Source: Streptomyces bungoensis
GTDB taxonomy: Bacteria; Actinomycetota; Actinomycetes; Streptomycetales; Streptomycetaceae
Assembly (NCBI RefSeq): GCF_001514215.1
Contig: NZ_KQ948858.1
Location: 151,393-215,392, forward strand
Direction of reading: 5' to 3'
Length of the DNA stretch: 64,000 bases
How positions within the stretch are numbered: position 1 is the first letter of the stretch; each line of letters begins with the position of its first letter. This document shows, piece by piece, positions 7,441 through 15,475 of the stretch. Both the position numbers and the translations under genes were made by a program. The notes beneath the pieces are model-generated. The model had not been told where the DNA came from, ran no database searches, and saw only the letters and a list, made by a program, of their open reading frames with translations.

Positions 7441-9141
7441 TCACGAGGAGGAGGGCCGGTAGTCCGCGCCGAGGACGACCAGGACGTCCGCGCCGGAGGA
7501 CACCTTGCCCTTGGCCACGGAGCCCGCGGGCAGGCCCAGGGTCTTGGCGACCTCGGAGGCGTTCTCCTTGTCGGCGGCGTCGGCGTAGAGCACCCGGGAG
7601 GTGGGCCGGGCGCCGGTGGCGGTGCCGCCGTCGAGGAAGGTGAAGCCGCCGTTGAGGAGGACCACGCGGGCCTTGTCGGTGTCGTTCTTCACGCCGGTGG
7701 CGTTCTGGACGGAGACCCGGACCGCGGAGCCCGCCGCGGGGCTCTTGGCAGTGCCGCCGAGGATGTCCTTGACGACGCTGTCGCTGGTGCTCGCGCTCAG
7801 CGTGCCGTCGGGCCGGACGGGCAGGAGGGCCGTCTTGTAGTCGCCGCCCTTGGCGAGGTCGGCGAGCTTGGCGAGGAAGGCGCCGAGGTCCTTGTCGGTC
7901 AGGGGCGGGTCGAGGATCTGCGCGAGGCTCTGCACGGTGGTCGTGGCGTCGGCCGGGTCGGAGGACATCTTGCGCAGCACCGCCTGCATGACCTGGCCGA
8001 ACCGCTGGAGCTGGGCGTTCTGGGACTCCCCGGCGGCGCGGTAGGTGGCGTAGGCGACGGCCATCTTGCCGCTGAGGGTCTGGCCCTTGCCGCGGTGGAC
8101 CAGCGGGGCGGTGCCCTTCTTCTTGGCGTCCGGGGCGGGGACGTCGGCGTCGGTGTCGACGTCGACGTTGCCCACGAGGTCGACGAGGTTCTCCAGGTAG
8201 GGGGTGTCCAGGCGCCAGGTGCCCTGGATGTCGGTGCCGAGGACGGTGTCGAGCTGGTCGCGGGTGCCGGAGGCGCCGTCGTCGTCGACGGACTTGGCGA
8301 GGGTGGTGGTGGAGCCGTCGTCGCCGGTGAGCGCGAGGGAGTTGGGCAGCAGGACGGTGGTGCCCTGCTCGGTGGTGGTGTTGTCCACCAGCAGCGCCGT
8401 GGAGGTGCCGCCCTTGCCGGTGTTGTGCAGGTGGACGACGATCACGTCGCGTTTCTGGGCGCCCACCGGGGTCGCCCCGCCCGCCTTGGAACCCGCGGAG
8501 GACAGGCCGGGCAGCTTCCCGGCGTACCAGAGGTAGCCGGTACCGCCGACGGCGACGAGAGCCAGGACGACGACGAGCGCGGTGATCCGGCTGCGGGCGC
8601 GGCGGCGGGCCTCCTCGCGGCGTTCGGTGCGGTTCTCGGTGAACTTCAGCCAGTCGATGACGTCCTCGGAGTCGCCGTCCGGCTCCTCCACGAAGGCGAA
8701 CTGCCCGGTGTCGTACTCCGGGTCCCGCAGGTCCGCCCGCTCCTCGCGCTCCCGGGGGGCCGGGGGCTCCTCGACGGGGCCGGCCTGCTGCGGGATGTAC
8801 GCGGTCTGCTCGGCGACCCGGGGCTGCTGCCCGCCGGCCCCGGTCTGCCCGTAGGGGTGGTAGGGGGCGGCGGCGCCCTGCGTGCCGGTGCCGTACGGGT
8901 CGTAGGGGTCGTAGGCGGGTTGGGACGGCTGGGAGCCGTAGGAGCCGTACCCGGGGGCGGCGGGCGGCTGCCCGGTGTCGTGGCCGCCGTAGCCGTAGCC
9001 CGCTTGCGCGTACGGGTCGTAGGTCTGCTGCTGGGGAGCCTGCTGCGTGTCCACCCGCTGGTACACGGGCCGGCCGTACTCGTCGTAGCCGACGATCTCG
9101 TAGTGGTCGTCCCCGTACCCAGCGTCGTATCGGTCGTTCAC
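7441..9141 (-). CDS. LytR-CpsA-Psr (LCP) family wall-polymer ligase
   Basis: A 566-residue membrane-anchored protein. Residues 1-185 form a cytoplasmic Tyr/Pro/Gln/Gly-rich region. One membrane segment lies at about 190-212. The LCP domain starts near 230 (DVIVVHLHNTGKGGTSTALL) and a LytR_C domain occupies about 475-566. LCP enzymes transfer wall teichoic acid or other undecaprenyl-linked polymers to peptidoglycan outside the membrane. The GTG at 9139-9141 has a good GAGAGGGG ribosome site. nadD ends 16 bases before it. The teichoic-type synthesis genes at 16.7-22.0 kb could supply its substrate; that link is inferred. Confidence 0.88.
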   Translation of the reverse strand: MNDRYDAGYGDDHYEIVGYDEYGRPVYQRVDTQQAPQQQTYDPYAQAGYGYGGHDTGQPPAAPGYGSYGSQPSQPAYDPYDPYGTGTQGAAAPYHPYGQTGAGGQQPRVAEQTAYIPQQAGPVEEPPAPREREERADLRDPEYDTGQFAFVEEPDGDSEDVIDWLKFTENRTERREEARRRARSRITALVVVLALVAVGGTGYLWYAGKLPGLSSAGSKAGGATPVGAQKRDVIVVHLHNTGKGGTSTALLVDNTTTEQGTTVLLPNSLALTGDDGSTTTLAKSVDDDGASGTRDQLDTVLGTDIQGTWRLDTPYLENLVDLVGNVDVDTDADVPAPDAKKKGTAPLVHRGKGQTLSGKMAVAYATYRAAGESQNAQLQRFGQVMQAVLRKMSSDPADATTTVQSLAQILDPPLTDKDLGAFLAKLADLAKGGDYKTALLPVRPDGTLSASTSDSVVKDILGGTAKSPAAGSAVRVSVQNATGVKNDTDKARVVLLNGGFTFLDGGTATGARPTSRVLYADAADKENASEVAKTLGLPAGSVAKGKVSSGADVLVVLGADYRPSSS

Positions 9142-9157
9142 CGGTGCCCCTCTCGGC

Positions 9158-9886
9158 TCACTCGCCGCGGTACAGCTCGCGCTTGTCGATGTAGCGCACG
9201 ACTCCGTCCGGCACCATGTACCAGATGGGGTCCCCCTTGGCGACACGCGCGCGGCAGTCCGTGGAGGAGATGGCGAGCGCCGGCACCTCGACCAGCGAGA
9301 CGCCGCCCTCCGGCAGGCCGGGGTCGGTCAGGTGGTGGCCGGGGCGGGTGACGCCGATGAAGTGCGCGAGGGAGAACAGCTCCTCGCTGTCGCGCCAGGT
9401 CAGCAGCTGGGCCAGGGCGTCCGCGCCGGTGATGAAGAACAGGTCGGTGTCCGGGTTGAGGGCCCGCAGGTCGCGCAGGGTGTCCACGGTGTAGGTGGGG
9501 CCGCCGCGGTCGATGTCGATGCGGCTGACGGAGAACTGCGGGTTCTCGGCGGTCGCGATGACCGTCATCAGGTAGCGGTCCTCGGCCGGGGAGACCTTGC
9601 GGTGGGACTTCTGCCACGGCTGGCCGGTGGGGACGAACACGACCTCGTCCAGCCGGAACTGCGCGGCGACCTCACTGGCCGCCACGAGGTGCCCGTGGTG
9701 GATCGGGTCGAACGTCCCGCCCATGACGCCGAGGCGGCGCCTGCCCGTGGGCACGGGTCCGCGGCCCGGACGGTACGCCGGGGCGCTCACCGTGCGGGCC
9801 GCCGGGTCGGTGCGCCGAGCGGTGTCGTCGGCCGCGTGCCCGGCCGTGTCGTTCGCCGGACCGGTAGGCATGTCCTGCTCTCCCAT
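9158..9886 (-). CDS. nadD: Nicotinate-nucleotide adenylyltransferase
   Basis: Joins nicotinate mononucleotide and ATP to deamido-NAD in NAD synthesis. The nucleotidyltransferase signature GGTFDPIHHGH and the C-terminal ISSTDCRARVAKG (ISST-type motif) are present. An N-terminal extension of about 50 Ala/Thr/Pro-rich residues precedes the catalytic fold. Two starts are possible. ATG 9884-9886 has TAGGGT eight bases before it and could be leaderless; ATG 9869-9871 has a GGGAGAG ribosome site. It heads the nadD-LCP-rsfS-phosphatase operon. Confidence 0.94.
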   Translation of the reverse strand: MGEQDMPTGPANDTAGHAADDTARRTDPAARTVSAPAYRPGRGPVPTGRRRLGVMGGTFDPIHHGHLVAASEVAAQFRLDEVVFVPTGQPWQKSHRKVSPAEDRYLMTVIATAENPQFSVSRIDIDRGGPTYTVDTLRDLRALNPDTDLFFITGADALAQLLTWRDSEELFSLAHFIGVTRPGHHLTDPGLPEGGVSLVEVPALAISSTDCRARVAKGDPIWYMVPDGVVRYIDKRELYRGE

Positions 9887-9943
9887 GCGTGCAGACCCTA
9901 CCGGCCCCGTCCGGGAGCCCCGGCCGGGGACCGGGTGCTCGGG

Positions 9944-10108
9944 TCAGCGGTCGCGGTTGAAGCGGGTGGTGATCCACAGCAGCAGCAGCAGGATCGCCAG
10001 GGCGCTGCCGCCGGTGACGGCCGGGTTCAGGCTGTTGTGGTTGCCGCCGTGCTCCTGGCCCTCGGCGGCGAGGGTGACCAACTGGGCAGCGGTGCTGTGG
10101 AAGCTCAT
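9944..10108 (-). CDS. Small single-pass membrane protein (54 aa)
   Basis: Begins MSFHSTAAQLVTLAAEG, continues with a His/Asn/Gly-rich turn, then one hydrophobic helix (about residues 33-46, SALAILLLLLWITT) and ends in RFNRDR. The positive C-terminus suggests an N-out topology. No family is recognised. A second 54-residue protein of the same plan lies at 10240-10404 on the same strand, so the two look like diverged paralogues. The ribosome site is weak. Confidence 0.6.
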   Translation of the reverse strand: MSFHSTAAQLVTLAAEGQEHGGNHNSLNPAVTGGSALAILLLLLWITTRFNRDR

Positions 10109-10239
10109 CTTCGGCAGGACCTATCGCGTGTGGGCGGGATAAAGATGTCGGCTCATCGTAAGCGGGCGGCCCGGCGGGCATCACGCCGACTCCGCTGTCG
10201 GGGCGGGCGGGGGCGCGGGCCGGGAACCCCGGCGGCCCG

Positions 10240-10404
10240 TCAGTCGTCCTTCCGCCTGTAGCCGCGCAGCAGGAACCAGGCGGTCAGGACGCAGCCGAGG
10301 ACCATCACGATCAGGACGATCCGGAGCAGGTTCCCCGTCCCGTGCTGCTGGACGGCGCCGGCGGCGGCTTCGGTCAGCCAGGCGGCTGCGGGGTGGTGCT
10401 CCAT
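10240..10404 (-). CDS. Small single-pass membrane protein (54 aa), paralogue-like neighbour
   Basis: Begins MEHHPAAAWLTEAAAGAV, followed by one helix (about residues 27-46, IVLIVMVLGCVLTAWFLL) and the basic-acidic tail RGYRRKDD. It has the same length and plan (Ala-rich N-terminus with HG, one helix, charged end) as the gene at 9944-10108. A GGAG ribosome site lies ten bases before the ATG at 10402-10404. Its start is about 100 bases from the divergent M48 protease start, so the two may share a promoter region. Function unknown. Confidence 0.6.
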   Translation of the reverse strand: MEHHPAAAWLTEAAAGAVQQHGTGNLLRIVLIVMVLGCVLTAWFLLRGYRRKDD

Positions 10405-10506
10405 CACATGGACTCCTTCGGCTGCACTGCCCGTCCACGGTATCTCCGCCTAGGCTGGGCCCCGCCTCGGGGGTACAGGGCACTCACACGCACATGGGGG
10501 AAGACG

Positions 10507-11601
10507 ATGTCCGACGACGGCAGCGAGCAGACGGGGCGCGAGCGCGTGCCGAGCAGGCAGCGCAGGCGCTTCCCCGGGATCTCGTCGCGCGCCTACGAGC
10601 ATCCGGCCGACCGGTCGGCGCTGGTGGCGCTGCGCAAGCTGAGCGGTTTCGACACGGTGTTCAAGGCGCTCAGCGGGCTGCTGCCGGAGCGGAGCCTCAG
10701 GCTGCTGTTCCTGTCCGACTCGGTGCGGGTCTCCGAGCGGCAGTTCGCGCACCTGCACGACATGCTGCGGGACGCCTGCTACATCCTGGACCTGGAGAAG
10801 GTCCCGCCGATGTACGTCACCCAGGACCCGCAGCCGAACGCGATGTGCATCGGCCTGGACGAGCCGGTCATCGTGGTGACCACCGGGCTGGTGGAGCTGC
10901 TCGACGAGGAGGAGATGCGGGCCGTCGTCGGTCACGAGGTGGGCCACGCGCTGTCCGGCCACTCGGTGTACCGCACGGTCCTGCTGTTCCTGACGACGCT
11001 GGCGCTGCGGGTCGCCTGGATCCCGCTGGGCAACCTCGCGGTCATGGCGCTCGTGACGGCGCTCAGGGAGTGGTTCCGCAAGTCGGAGCTGTCCGCGGAC
11101 CGGGCCGGGCTGCTGGTGGGGCAGGACCTGCGGGCCTCGATGCGGGGCCTGATGAAGCTCGCGGGCGGCAACCACCTGCACGAGATGAACGTGGACGCGT
11201 TCCTGGAGCAGGCCGAGGAGTACGAGTCCGGGGGCGACCTGCGGGACTCCGTGCTGAAGATCCTGAACGTGCTGCCCCGCTCCCACCCCTTCGCCACCAT
11301 CCGGGCGGCCGAGCTGAAGAAGTGGGCCGCGTCGCGGGACTTCCAGCGGATCATGGACGGCCACTACCCGCGGCGCAGCGAGGACAAGGACGCCTCGGTC
11401 GGCGACTCCTTCCGGGAGTCCGCGGCGAGCTACGCCGAGGACGTGAAGAGCTCCAAGGACCCGCTGATGCGGCTGGTCACGGATCTCGCGGGCGGCGCCG
11501 GCGACCTGGGGGGCCGGGTCCGCCGGGGCTTCGACGGGTTCCGCAGCCCGCCCCCGCCGAAGGACGCGCCGCGGGACGGGCAGCAGGACGGACAGGAGTA
11601 G
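10507..11601 (+). CDS. M48 family metallopeptidase
   Basis: A 364-residue zinc protease. HEVGHALSGH carries the HExxH zinc motif, and the downstream SELSADRAG segment supplies the glutamate ligand, as in M48 (HtpX/Oma1-like) enzymes. Two hydrophobic stretches just after HExxH (about residues 155-190) suggest membrane attachment. The C-terminus after residue 290 is charged and Pro-rich. The start MSDDGSEQTGRE is the ATG at 10507; the frame is open further upstream without homology. Likely role is membrane protein quality control, inferred from family. Confidence 0.85.
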   Translation: MSDDGSEQTGRERVPSRQRRRFPGISSRAYEHPADRSALVALRKLSGFDTVFKALSGLLPERSLRLLFLSDSVRVSERQFAHLHDMLRDACYILDLEKVPPMYVTQDPQPNAMCIGLDEPVIVVTTGLVELLDEEEMRAVVGHEVGHALSGHSVYRTVLLFLTTLALRVAWIPLGNLAVMALVTALREWFRKSELSADRAGLLVGQDLRASMRGLMKLAGGNHLHEMNVDAFLEQAEEYESGGDLRDSVLKILNVLPRSHPFATIRAAELKKWAASRDFQRIMDGHYPRRSEDKDASVGDSFRESAASYAEDVKSSKDPLMRLVTDLAGGAGDLGGRVRRGFDGFRSPPPPKDAPRDGQQDGQE

Positions 11602-11622
11602 CCGAGGGCGCCGGCCGGCGCC

Positions 11623-12690
11623 TCACACCTTCGGCTGGGCGCCGGCGGCCAGCGTGCCGCACACGGCCGGTGCGCTGTCCATGGCGTAGGGATCCGTGCC
11701 GGCCGGCCGGCCGTCGCGGGCGGTCTGCCCGGCCAGCAGGGGGCGCAGGTAGGAGGTGGCGTCCTCGGCGCAGGACAGCGGGCCCGCCTGGGTGGTGGAC
11801 GTCACCAGCTGGATCTGGCCCACGCGCAGGTCGTCGCGGTCGAAGCGGAAGGTCATCTCGCGGCGGACGGTGAGCAGGGAGGCGGGGCCGCCGGCGGCGC
11901 CGGCCCGGCGCAGGGCGTAGACGAGGATCGTGTCGGTGCCGACCTCCAGCGTGGCCGAGTCGGTCTCGGCGGCCCGCAGGGTGCCCTGGACGCGGATCCG
12001 GTCGTCCGCGAGCCGGACCAGGGAGGGGTCGAGCCGGACGAGCCAGCCGGTGGGGGCGTGCAGGCCGTCCGCCGCCGGGTGGTCGAAGCTCTGGTCGAAC
12101 TGGTCGAGCTGGTCGGGGTCGAGCAGGGACCGGGCGGGGTGGACCTGGCGGCCGGTGAGCACCTCGGGGTAGAGGGAGGAGCGGACGAGGTAGTTCCGGG
12201 CGATGATCAGGGCGGCCTGGACCTGGCTCTCGGAGAAGTGGGCGGTGGCGCGGTAGACCGGCATCGGGATGCCCTCGGCACCGACCTCGAAGCCGGCGGC
12301 GGGGCTGTGCCGGTACAGGTACTCGGCGTCGGCCGCCCCGGGCACCGCGCCCGGCGGGGCGAGCGGCACGACGCTCGTCCGCAGGGGCGCGACGGAGCGC
12401 CGGGCCTGCGGTGCGCTGTAGGGGTGGCGGACGCCCATGTAGACGGCGGTGCCGAAGGCGAGGGCGATCAGCACCAGGAGGATCAGGGCCTGCCGGGTCA
12501 GTCCCCGGCGCAGCGGCGGGCGGCGGCGTACGGCGGGCGCGTGGTCGGCCATGCGCTCCTGGGCGGAGTACTCCTGGAGGCGGGCAGCACGGACGAACGA
12601 CTCGTCGAACACGACGGATCGGTATTCGTCCTCGGCACCTCCGGGGCCGCCCTCGGGTGTCCCCTCCGGTGGGTCTCCAGGCCCGCCCAT
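11623..12690 (-). CDS. Membrane-anchored protein with VVFDE motif
   Basis: A 355-residue protein: cytoplasmic residues 1-63, one membrane segment (about 64-86), then an extracellular domain of about 270 residues with two Cys (SCAEDATSYL and AVCGTLA) that could pair. The cytoplasmic part contains EYRSVVFDESFVRAA, closely matched by EFASVVFDEAFVRAA in the protein at 12781-13380. No enzymatic motif is recognised. The pair is conserved at this place in other streptomycetes as far as I recall. Its neighbours suggest an envelope role, which is an inference. Confidence 0.65.
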   Translation of the reverse strand: MGGPGDPPEGTPEGGPGGAEDEYRSVVFDESFVRAARLQEYSAQERMADHAPAVRRRPPLRRGLTRQALILLVLIALAFGTAVYMGVRHPYSAPQARRSVAPLRTSVVPLAPPGAVPGAADAEYLYRHSPAAGFEVGAEGIPMPVYRATAHFSESQVQAALIIARNYLVRSSLYPEVLTGRQVHPARSLLDPDQLDQFDQSFDHPAADGLHAPTGWLVRLDPSLVRLADDRIRVQGTLRAAETDSATLEVGTDTILVYALRRAGAAGGPASLLTVRREMTFRFDRDDLRVGQIQLVTSTTQAGPLSCAEDATSYLRPLLAGQTARDGRPAGTDPYAMDSAPAVCGTLAAGAQPKV

Positions 12691-12780
12691 ACTTTCAGGG
12701 TAGGTCCCGGGAGCGCCGGGTAAACGCCCCGCTGCACCACAACTTCTGACAGGTTCCCAACAGGAGCGGGACGCGGTCGG

Positions 12781-13380
12781 TCAGGGGGATCTCGGCACCG
12801 CCGGGACGGCCGGCGGCAGGGAGTCGGCGGAGGCGGACGGCCGCGCCGCCGCGCCCTGCTCCTGTCCGGTGGAGGGCGGTGACGGCACCCGGTCGCGGGT
12901 GCTCGAGGAGGCGCCCCGGTAGACCGCGGCGAAGGCCAGCGCGACCATGCCGATGCCCATCACGAGGGCGAGCAGCCAGGCGACGGCGCGGTGCCAGCGG
13001 ACCTGCTTGCCGTAGTTCCCGAAGGGGCCGCGGCGGTCACCGAGGACGTAGGGGTCGTCCCGTTCGTCGTCGTCCGGATCGTGGCCGAAACCGGCCGGCC
13101 CGGGGCCGTACGCGTCGTCGTAGAGCTCGCCGGTGGCGCGGGCGCGGCGGGCCTCCGCCTCGGAGGCCTCGGCTCTGGCCTGCGCGGCGGCCAGGAGGCG
13201 TTCGACGGCGGTCGGCTCGTGCACCACGGCCGCCCGTACGAAGGCCTCGTCGAAGACCACGGAGGCGAACTCTTCGTCCGACACTCCGCGGTCGTGGTCG
13301 TCGTCGGGCTCCCAGCCGTCAGGGAACGGCGTGCCCCCCACGTCCTCCGGCACGGGTCCAGAGTAGACCTGGGGGGTCAA
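12781..13380 (-). CDS. Membrane protein with VVFDE motif (199 aa)
   Basis: An acidic N-terminus includes EFASVVFDEAFVRAA (residues about 37-51), then an Ala/Glu/Arg-rich helix, an Asp-rich linker, one membrane helix (about 130-155) and a Pro/Ser-rich outer tail of about 40 residues. The VVFDE block is shared with the downstream protein at 11623-12690. The 90-base gap between the two genes and common strand suggest co-expression. No known catalytic domain. It may be an assembly or recruitment factor; function is unknown. Confidence 0.65.
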   Translation of the reverse strand: MTPQVYSGPVPEDVGGTPFPDGWEPDDDHDRGVSDEEFASVVFDEAFVRAAVVHEPTAVERLLAAAQARAEASEAEARRARATGELYDDAYGPGPAGFGHDPDDDERDDPYVLGDRRGPFGNYGKQVRWHRAVAWLLALVMGIGMVALAFAAVYRGASSSTRDRVPSPPSTGQEQGAAARPSASADSLPPAVPAVPRSP

Positions 13381-13467
13381 TTTGGGCAGACGGTATGGAA
13401 ATTCATCCGCCTGATGAGACGCCTTTCGGTCCGGGTGCGCCGGGCCCCGCGGCGCGCGTCCCGCGGG

Positions 13468-14754
13468 TCAGCGCCGCACGTGCCCGTCGCCGGTGACGAT
13501 GTACTTCGTGCTGGTCAGCTCGGGCAGGCCCATCGGGCCGCGGGCGTGCAGCTTCTGCGTGGAGATGCCGATCTCCGCGCCGAAGCCGAACTGGCCGCCG
13601 TCGGTGAAGCGGGTGGAGGCGTTGACGGCGACCGTGGTGGAGTCGACCAACTGGGTGAAGCGGCGGGCGGCCTGCTGCGAGGTGGTGACGATCGCCTCGG
13701 TGTGGCCGGAGCTCCACAGCCGGATGTGGGCCACGGCCTTGTCGAGGGAGTCGACGACGGCGGCGGCGATGTCGTACGAGAGGTACTCGGTGTCCCAGTC
13801 GTCGGGGGTGGCCTCGACGACGGTCGCCTTGGAGTCCTCGGCGTACGCCATGACCCTGGGGTCGGCGTGGACCGTCACGCCGGCCTCGGCGAGCGCGTCC
13901 AGGGCGCGGGGCAGGAACGCGGGGGCGATGTCCTGGTGGACCAGCAGGGTCTCGGCGGCGTTGCAGACGCTGGGCCGCTGGGCCTTGGAGTTGATCAGGA
14001 TGTCGACGGCCATGTCGATGTCGGCGTCGGCGTCGACGTAGACGTGGCAGTTGCCGGTGCCGGTCTCGATGACGGGGACGGTGGACTCGTTGACGACGGT
14101 CTGGATCAGCGAGGCGCCGCCGCGCGGGATCAGCACGTCGACGAGCCCGCGGGCGCGCATCAGCTCGCGCACGCTCTCGCGGCTCTCCCCCGGCACCAGC
14201 TGCACGGCGTCGGCGGGCAGCCCGGAGCCGCCGACGGCGTCGCGGACGACCCGGACGAGGGCGGTGTTGGACTCGTAGGCGGAGGCGGAGCCGCGCAGCA
14301 GGACGGCGTTGCCGGACTTCAGGCAGAGGGCGGCCGCGTCGACGGTGACGTTGGGGCGGGCCTCGTAGATGATGCCGACGACGCCGAGCGGGACGCGGAC
14401 CTGGCGCAGGTCGATGCCGTTGGGGAGGGTGGAGCCGCGGACGACCTCGCCGACCGGGTCGGGCAGCCCGGCGACGTGGCGGACGTCGGAGGCGATGGCG
14501 CGGACCCGCTCGGGGGTGAGGGTGAGCCGATCGACGATGGCCTCGCTGGTGCCGTTCTCCCGGGCCTTGGCCACGTCCTTGGCGTTGGCCTCGACGATCT
14601 CGCCGGTGCGGACCTCCAGGGCGTCGGCGATGGCGAGCAGCGCGTCGTCCTTCGCGGCGCGCGGGAGCGGCGCGAGGTCGGCGGCGGCGGCCTTGGCCCG
14701 GTAGGCGGCCTGGTTGACCGGGGACATCGAGTCGTACGGCGAGAGCGTGGTCAT
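13468..14754 (-). CDS. proA: Gamma-glutamyl phosphate reductase
   Basis: A 428-residue NADPH-dependent enzyme that reduces gamma-glutamyl phosphate to glutamate semialdehyde, the second step of proline synthesis. The active-site cysteine lies in SVCNAAETLLVH, and GVVGIIYEARPNVT and FTDGGQFGFGAEIGIST are family blocks. The start is the ATG at 14752-14754 (MTTLSPYDSMSPV); the frame is open upstream without homology. proB lies 0.7 kb away on the same strand, separated by a small unknown gene. Confidence 0.96.
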   Translation of the reverse strand: MTTLSPYDSMSPVNQAAYRAKAAAADLAPLPRAAKDDALLAIADALEVRTGEIVEANAKDVAKARENGTSEAIVDRLTLTPERVRAIASDVRHVAGLPDPVGEVVRGSTLPNGIDLRQVRVPLGVVGIIYEARPNVTVDAAALCLKSGNAVLLRGSASAYESNTALVRVVRDAVGGSGLPADAVQLVPGESRESVRELMRARGLVDVLIPRGGASLIQTVVNESTVPVIETGTGNCHVYVDADADIDMAVDILINSKAQRPSVCNAAETLLVHQDIAPAFLPRALDALAEAGVTVHADPRVMAYAEDSKATVVEATPDDWDTEYLSYDIAAAVVDSLDKAVAHIRLWSSGHTEAIVTTSQQAARRFTQLVDSTTVAVNASTRFTDGGQFGFGAEIGISTQKLHARGPMGLPELTSTKYIVTGDGHVRR

Positions 14755-14861
14755 GGGGGAAGGGTAGTGCGCGGGGCACGGCGGTTCAGCCGTCATCCCA
14801 CAGCGCGAGACGGGGCAAATCGGGTGACCGTCCGGGGTCCGGCCGGGTGGGGCGGCCCGGG

Positions 14862-15287
14862 TCAGAAGGGATGGACGCCCACGGGGGTCGCGGGCGCCGG
14901 GCCGTACCCCGCGGCGATCCGCTGGTGGTACGTCTCCCGGTCGATGACCTCCAGGCCGACGATCTCCCAGGCGGGCAGCCCGGCGGACTGCCGGTGCTCG
15001 CCCCACAGGCGCAGCGCGACGGCGGCCGCGTCGTGCAGGTCGCGGGCCTCCTCCCAGTACCGGATCTCCGCGTGGTCGCTCGCGTACCTGCTGGTGAGCA
15101 GGAAGGGGTGGTCGTGGGCCAGCTGCTCCAGGGCGCGCCGCAGGTCCGGCAGCGGGACCTGCGCCCCGGAGACGCTGAGGGTGACGTGCCACAGGCGGGG
15201 CAGGTCCCTGGGCTCCTCGTAGGTGTCCCCGGCCGCGACGCTCGTCAGAGCACCGCGGGACGCCGCCCCAGGGCGCACTCGTCTCAC
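14862..15287 (-). CDS. Conserved hypothetical protein between proB and proA
   Basis: A protein of about 141 residues without membrane segments or recognised motifs. The core LWHVTLSVSGAQVPLPDLRR and the block PFLLTSRYASDHAEIRYWEE look like a small alpha/beta fold. Three GTG codons lie near the start; GTG 15285-15287 is best placed, five bases after AAGGAGG, whereas the first GTG is only two bases from it. Its position between proB and proA suggests co-transcription, but nothing ties it to proline synthesis. Confidence 0.65.
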   Translation of the reverse strand: MRRVRPGAASRGALTSVAAGDTYEEPRDLPRLWHVTLSVSGAQVPLPDLRRALEQLAHDHPFLLTSRYASDHAEIRYWEEARDLHDAAAVALRLWGEHRQSAGLPAWEIVGLEVIDRETYHQRIAAGYGPAPATPVGVHPF

Positions 15288-15475
15288 CACGGCCTCCTTC
15301 TCGCGACGGCCCTCGACGGAACGTGCCCCTTCACCGCACCCCGGGGCGCCTCGCCCGGACGGGACACGTCCCGAGACAAAGTTGAGCAGGCCGCAGGGCT
15401 CCGCGTGGTGGTTTTACGGAACGTCCCCCACCGGGGCCGTCCCCGTGCCCCGTCGTACGGGCGCCGCGGCGCGGG

